A stretch of 64,000 nt of DNA from JBFLYH01 sp964630235. Its GTDB lineage: Bacteria > Oederibacteriota > JAAXVQ01 > JAUVAV01. The DNA is taken from contig CAZVUO010000003.1 in NCBI GenBank assembly GCA_964630235.1, forward strand, positions 62,001-126,000. The letters are read 5' to 3'. The first letter of the stretch is position 1. Each line of letters opens with the position of its first letter. Below are positions 60,848 to 64,000 of the stretch, piece after piece. The notes below the pieces were generated by a model. That model was not told where the DNA came from and searched no databases. It saw only the letters and a list, made by a program, of their open reading frames with translations. Position numbers and translations under genes: made by a program.

Positions 60848-61288
60848 ATGAATCCTTATGAATAGTCCCCTGTATAGGTGGTGTCGCAATGCGTTTTAGC
60901 GTTGATCGTCATTCCGGCATGATTGTAGCCGGAATCCAGAGGTTTTAATCCTTTAAAAATCTTTGAGGTTCCCCCCGGGCTAAAGCTCCCGCAGGGACCT
61001 ACGGCCGGGGCACCAAACCCAAAACGGGCGAAGTCTCATTCTGCACTCGTCATTGCGAGGCTCCCCGAGCTTGTCGAGGGGAGACGCGGCAATCTCGGTC
61101 TTAAGATTGCTTCGCTCCCTACGATCGCTCGCAATGACCCACTTCTTTAGGGTCCTAGGTTCGACTTCGCCCTCTCACATTCAGCCCGGGGGGCCCTAGG
61201 CCGTGGCTGGACCCCGGCTTCCGCCGGGGTGACGGACAATATAAGTCTATAAAGACAATTCCGACACAGCCTTCCCGTGGAAAACCTT
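60848..61288. repeat. Repeat-rich intergenic region
   Basis: Contains GTCATTGCGAG (61049-61059) and its complement CTCGCAATGAC (61128-61138) enclosing GGCAATCTC/AAGATTGC-type inner repeats, and a CCCCGGC-TTCC-GCCGGGG hairpin near 61214-61231. These word types are well-known dispersed repeats in many MAGs. No gene is seen. Confidence 0.7.
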
Positions 61289-62785
61289 CTATTCCCCGTA
61301 CACCTTCAGCTGGGCCAGGAGTTCCAGCAGGGCCAGTTCGGCCCCGATGCGTCCCAGCTGGCTCCGGCCCCAGTCCTGCTCGAACTGCAGCACCTGGAAG
61401 GTCACGCTGCTGCCGCGCTGCAGGCGCTGACGCTCCCGGTCCGCCTTGCGCTGCTGCAGCTGCTCCAGGGTCATTGCGAGGCGCCGCTGCTCCCGGGCGG
61501 TGTCCAGACGGCGCCGCAGGGATTGCCAGTCGGTCTGGGCCTGGCGCCGGCGTTCGGCCAGGTTCTGCCGGCTGGCCTCGGCCTCCAGGCCGTAGCCGGC
61601 GCGCATATCCCCGCGCGCCCCGAAATCCAGGGGTGCGCGCAGTTCCAGGCTCGCGCCGTACACGGACCGGTCGAGCGTGCCGCTGCCGGCCATGGCCTCG
61701 GCATACTCCGTGTCCTGACCCTCCAGAGCGCCGGAAAGGTTCAGCGTCAGCTCGGGCAGCACGCTCTCCTGTTTCAGCCGGGAGTGGGCCTCGGCGGCCC
61801 GGTTCTGCGCCTCGAGCGCCAGCACGTCCTGCCTGGCCGGCGCCTGCGTCGGCAGTTCGGGCACCGCGAGATCGGCCTCGGCCGGGAGCTGAAGGCCTTC
61901 GGGCGCCTGCTCCGAATCCTGGCCGCGCAGCTGGTTGAACGCGGCGGCCGCGGTGCGGACCTGGTCCTGGCTGCGCACCAGCTCCAGCTGGTACACCTGG
62001 ACCTGAGCTTCGGCCTGCAGCAGGTCCGAGGGGTCCTGCAGTTTCAGCCGCACCTGCCCAGCCACCCAGTCGCGCAGGCGCTGGCTGCGGGACAGAAGCT
62101 CCTCCTCCACCCGGACAGCCTCCTGGGCCAGAGCCAGCTTCCAGTACACGGTCTCAGCCTGCGCCAGGAGCTGGCGCGCCTGGAAAGAACGCTCCAGGGC
62201 CTGGCCGCGGTGCTTTTGTTCCAAAGCCTCGGAAGTGGCCCGCACCTCGTTACCCGCGAAATTGCGCCACAGATCGAACGTGAGTTCCAGTTCGGTCCGG
62301 GCCGTATAGTAATCCGGGGCCGAGATCAGGGGAACGTTCACCGGGAGGTTCACGGACGTGGAGAACGGCGGCGGCAGGGCCAGGGGCAGAAGGAAGTCGA
62401 GCGCGCCCGGGTCCTCGATCAGGGTGCGCCACATGCGGTAGGCCACGCGCGCGCTCAGGCCAAAGGCGGTCTTCTTTTCCAGCCCGAGCATCCACTTGGA
62501 CTGGCTCTGGCTCGCGCCCGAAAAGAGGTCGTTGATATCCGGGCTCTGGTCCTTGCCGTAGCTGGCTTCGCCCAGCAGATACGGCGCGGTCGGCAGGCCT
62601 TTCTCGGCCGCAAGCTTCTGCGCGGCGTCCTGCCCGGTGCGCGCGGCTTGCAGTCCTGCCGAGTGCCGCCGGACCTCCTCGAGGTAGGCGGACAGGGTAA
62701 GCTCCCCGGCGGCAGGCGCGGGAAAAACCATCCCCGGTCCGGCGAAGCAAAGCAGCCATGTTAATAAAGCAAAGCGCGCGCGCAT
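61289..62785 (-). CDS. TolC-family outer-membrane protein
   Basis: 498 residues from ATG 62785, chosen because a standard signal peptide (RARFALLTWLLCFAGPGMVF, ending near APAAG) follows; an ATG seven codons earlier is possible. Long coiled-coil helices with Gln/Glu/Arg heptads cover 180-290 and 360-470, e.g. LAQAETVYWKLALAQEAVRV. Less similar to the TolC gene at 45286. It may serve the RND pump downstream, though a repeat-rich gap separates them. Confidence 0.88.
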   Translation of the reverse strand: MRARFALLTWLLCFAGPGMVFPAPAAGELTLSAYLEEVRRHSAGLQAARTGQDAAQKLAAEKGLPTAPYLLGEASYGKDQSPDINDLFSGASQSQSKWMLGLEKKTAFGLSARVAYRMWRTLIEDPGALDFLLPLALPPPFSTSVNLPVNVPLISAPDYYTARTELELTFDLWRNFAGNEVRATSEALEQKHRGQALERSFQARQLLAQAETVYWKLALAQEAVRVEEELLSRSQRLRDWVAGQVRLKLQDPSDLLQAEAQVQVYQLELVRSQDQVRTAAAAFNQLRGQDSEQAPEGLQLPAEADLAVPELPTQAPARQDVLALEAQNRAAEAHSRLKQESVLPELTLNLSGALEGQDTEYAEAMAGSGTLDRSVYGASLELRAPLDFGARGDMRAGYGLEAEASRQNLAERRRQAQTDWQSLRRRLDTAREQRRLAMTLEQLQQRKADRERQRLQRGSSVTFQVLQFEQDWGRSQLGRIGAELALLELLAQLKVYGE

Positions 62786-62815
62786 GAACAAATCCCCGTG
62801 GCCCATGAAGGCGTG

Positions 62816-63013
62816 TTATTCGGTTCTCGGCGGCATGATGACGATCGCGATCAGATAGGCCACGAGGCCCAGGACAAACCCGGAAAACACCGTAATCACC
62901 ACCCAAGCCAGCCTCAGCAAAACCGGATCCACGTTATAATACTCACCCAGCCCGCCAAAAACCCCGGCCAATATCCGGTTCGACCGGGAGCGGTAGATTC
63001 TTTTCACGGCCAT
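62816..63013 (-). CDS. PspC-domain protein
   Basis: 65 residues from ATG 63013, 13 bp after the preceding gene's stop, with GTGGGG as ribosome site. The PspC pattern is complete: KRIYRSRSNRILAGVFGGLG, EYYNVDPVLLRLAWVV and one membrane helix. PspC domains anchor stress-response partners (phage-shock-type systems) at the inner membrane. Between an M48 lipoprotein protease and a TolC gene it points to an envelope-stress cluster. Confidence 0.93.
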   Translation of the reverse strand: MAVKRIYRSRSNRILAGVFGGLGEYYNVDPVLLRLAWVVITVFSGFVLGLVAYLIAIVIMPPRTE

Positions 63014-63026
63014 TCGCCCCACCACC

Positions 63027-63893
63027 CTATTTGTCTTTTTCGCGCGCGAAGCGCTGGTCCCGCGCGCCAGAGGCCTTGGCGGCATAAGCCTTCCCGGCCG
63101 CGGCCTCGGTTACAGACGCGGCCCGGACCTTGGGATCGCCGTGGTGACAGGACTTCTGGTCCATGCGGCCCAACACCCCGGCCAGCGCCAGGGGCGGATA
63201 CCCGGCCTGTCCCAGGATTTCCACGGCCATCAAGTCCGCCTCTTTTTCCTTTTCGCGGGAATACCCGTGGGCCACGGCATTGACCACGTCCTTGACCACG
63301 GCATCGAAGAGGCCGCTCAGTTCGCTGATCCCGGAACTGGATTCACCGGCCTTGGCGATGCCGAACTTGACCAGGGAGGCCACGGCCGCCCGCTGGTGGC
63401 TGGCCTGAATGGCCTGCATGGGGTGTTCGCGGATGATATGCGCGATCTCGTGCGCCAGGACCGCGGCGAGCTCATCCTCGTTCTGGCACGTCCTGAGGAG
63501 ACCGGACGTGATGAACAAGAACCCGCCCGGGCAGGCAAAGGCGTTGAACTTATCCGGCGCGTCCAGCACCGCGAAGTGATAACCGCGGAACAGTTCCGGC
63601 CGTTCGGAAGCCAGCACCAGGGTCTGCCCCACCGCGTTCACGTAGGCGTTCAGTCCTTCGCGATTCAGCCAGTGGTCCTCGGACAGGAGCGTGGCGGCCA
63701 CGGTGCGGCCGATGTAATACTTTTCCTCTTCGTTGAACTCGCGGCTGGCTTTTTCCATGCTGGTGCCCATGTCCGACAGGTCCTGATAACCGGTCATCTG
63801 TCCGCCGAGCTTGATGGCTGTTCCCAAGGTGGCGCAACCCGTACCCGAACCGGCCAGGGCGGCCAGCGCGATCCACATCACGATCCGTTTCAT
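63027..63893 (-). CDS. M48 metalloprotease lipoprotein (LoiP/YggG-like)
   Basis: 288 residues; lipobox GTGC with Cys20, so membrane-anchored and periplasmic, probably at the outer membrane. Zinc site HEIAH (148-152) and the third ligand region EKEADLMAVEILGQAGY. Ala-rich charged C-terminus. Family members degrade misassembled outer-membrane proteins. GGAGGTGG precedes the ATG, which overlaps the previous gene's stop as ATGA. PspC and TolC genes follow on the same strand. Confidence 0.93.
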   Translation of the reverse strand: MKRIVMWIALAALAGSGTGCATLGTAIKLGGQMTGYQDLSDMGTSMEKASREFNEEEKYYIGRTVAATLLSEDHWLNREGLNAYVNAVGQTLVLASERPELFRGYHFAVLDAPDKFNAFACPGGFLFITSGLLRTCQNEDELAAVLAHEIAHIIREHPMQAIQASHQRAAVASLVKFGIAKAGESSSGISELSGLFDAVVKDVVNAVAHGYSREKEKEADLMAVEILGQAGYPPLALAGVLGRMDQKSCHHGDPKVRAASVTEAAAGKAYAAKASGARDQRFAREKDK

Positions 63894-64000
63894 TGGCCGC
63901 CACCTCCGCTCTGGAATTCGCCCAGCTGCCCGGTCTGGCGGAAAGCCTTAAAGGTCTTTGCGGGATCAGGATAATGCGTGGCTTTTTCCAAGCGGTCCAG
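63890..64000 (-). CDS. C-terminal fragment of a gene continuing past the window
   Basis: The last 36 codons of a minus-strand frame (ending LGEFQSGGGGQ and TGA) are coupled to the M48 gene by ATGA. The visible end (KTFKAFRQTGQLGEF) is too short to assign. Confidence 0.65.
   Translation of the reverse strand: MDRLEKATHYPDPAKTFKAFRQTGQLGEFQSGGGGQ

Overview
The window looks like a chromosomal stretch from a GC-rich Gram-negative bacterium. Outer-membrane features include two TolC-type proteins, two RND pumps, several lipoproteins and an M48 lipoprotein protease. The taxon is not certain. The large protein at the left edge carries a ChaN/TIKI-like motif set that I associate with candidate phylum Omnitrophota (OP3). 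That association rests on memory of the family, so the placement is only tentative. There is no phage, integrase, transposase or CRISPR array.

Left third (1-22.5 kb). A truncated ChaN/TIKI-like membrane or exported protein is followed by a compact nitrogen-control island: glnE, glnA, a sigma-54 activator, amtB and a PII gene. Textbook -24/-12 promoters precede glnA and amtB and flank the activator gene. Two oddities stand out. GlnE has an N-terminal extension with two GlnD-like ACT domains, and the PII protein has Val where the uridylylated Tyr51 normally sits. Together they suggest that glutamine is sensed by GlnE itself rather than through GlnD/PII-UMP. Next come an NhaD-like antiporter, a GNAT enzyme, a Ste24-type protease overlapping a GH57/DUF3536 hydrolase, TreZ, a DUF368 (PopT-type) transporter and ferritin.

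Middle (22.4-34 kb). A tRNA-Asn gene lies beside a broken duplicate of its own 5' half in a 131-bp exact repeat. cspA follows, then a small gene that joins a histone-H1-like lysine tail to an EF-Tu-domain-2-like barrel. An eight-gene, mostly overlapping operon on the minus strand (24087-31293) encodes DsrE2, TusA, MvhD, an HdrA with an inserted GltD-like NAD(P)H module, a second HdrA, a winged-helix protein, HdrC and HdrB. It has a good sigma-70 promoter and looks like a sulfur-carrier-linked, flavin-based electron transfer complex. An M15 peptidase and an RhlE helicase follow.

Right half (34-64 kb). Lipoproteins and a secreted beta-helix protein with a Thr/Pro linker come first. An arsenic operon follows (DUF134 regulator with a palindromic operator, acr3, arsC, then a coupled RlmI-like methyltransferase). 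After that are a PstS-like protein, PabB, two RND transporters with TolC partners but no adaptor gene, a ferredoxin-type protein, and a CPA/TrkA-N antiporter. A three-gene TylF/SDR/radical-SAM operon, a phosphoesterase, a P2-type cation ATPase and an envelope-stress set (TolC, PspC, M48 lipoprotein) complete the window. Genes run on both strands in short operons, many with 4-bp ATGA/GTGA overlaps.
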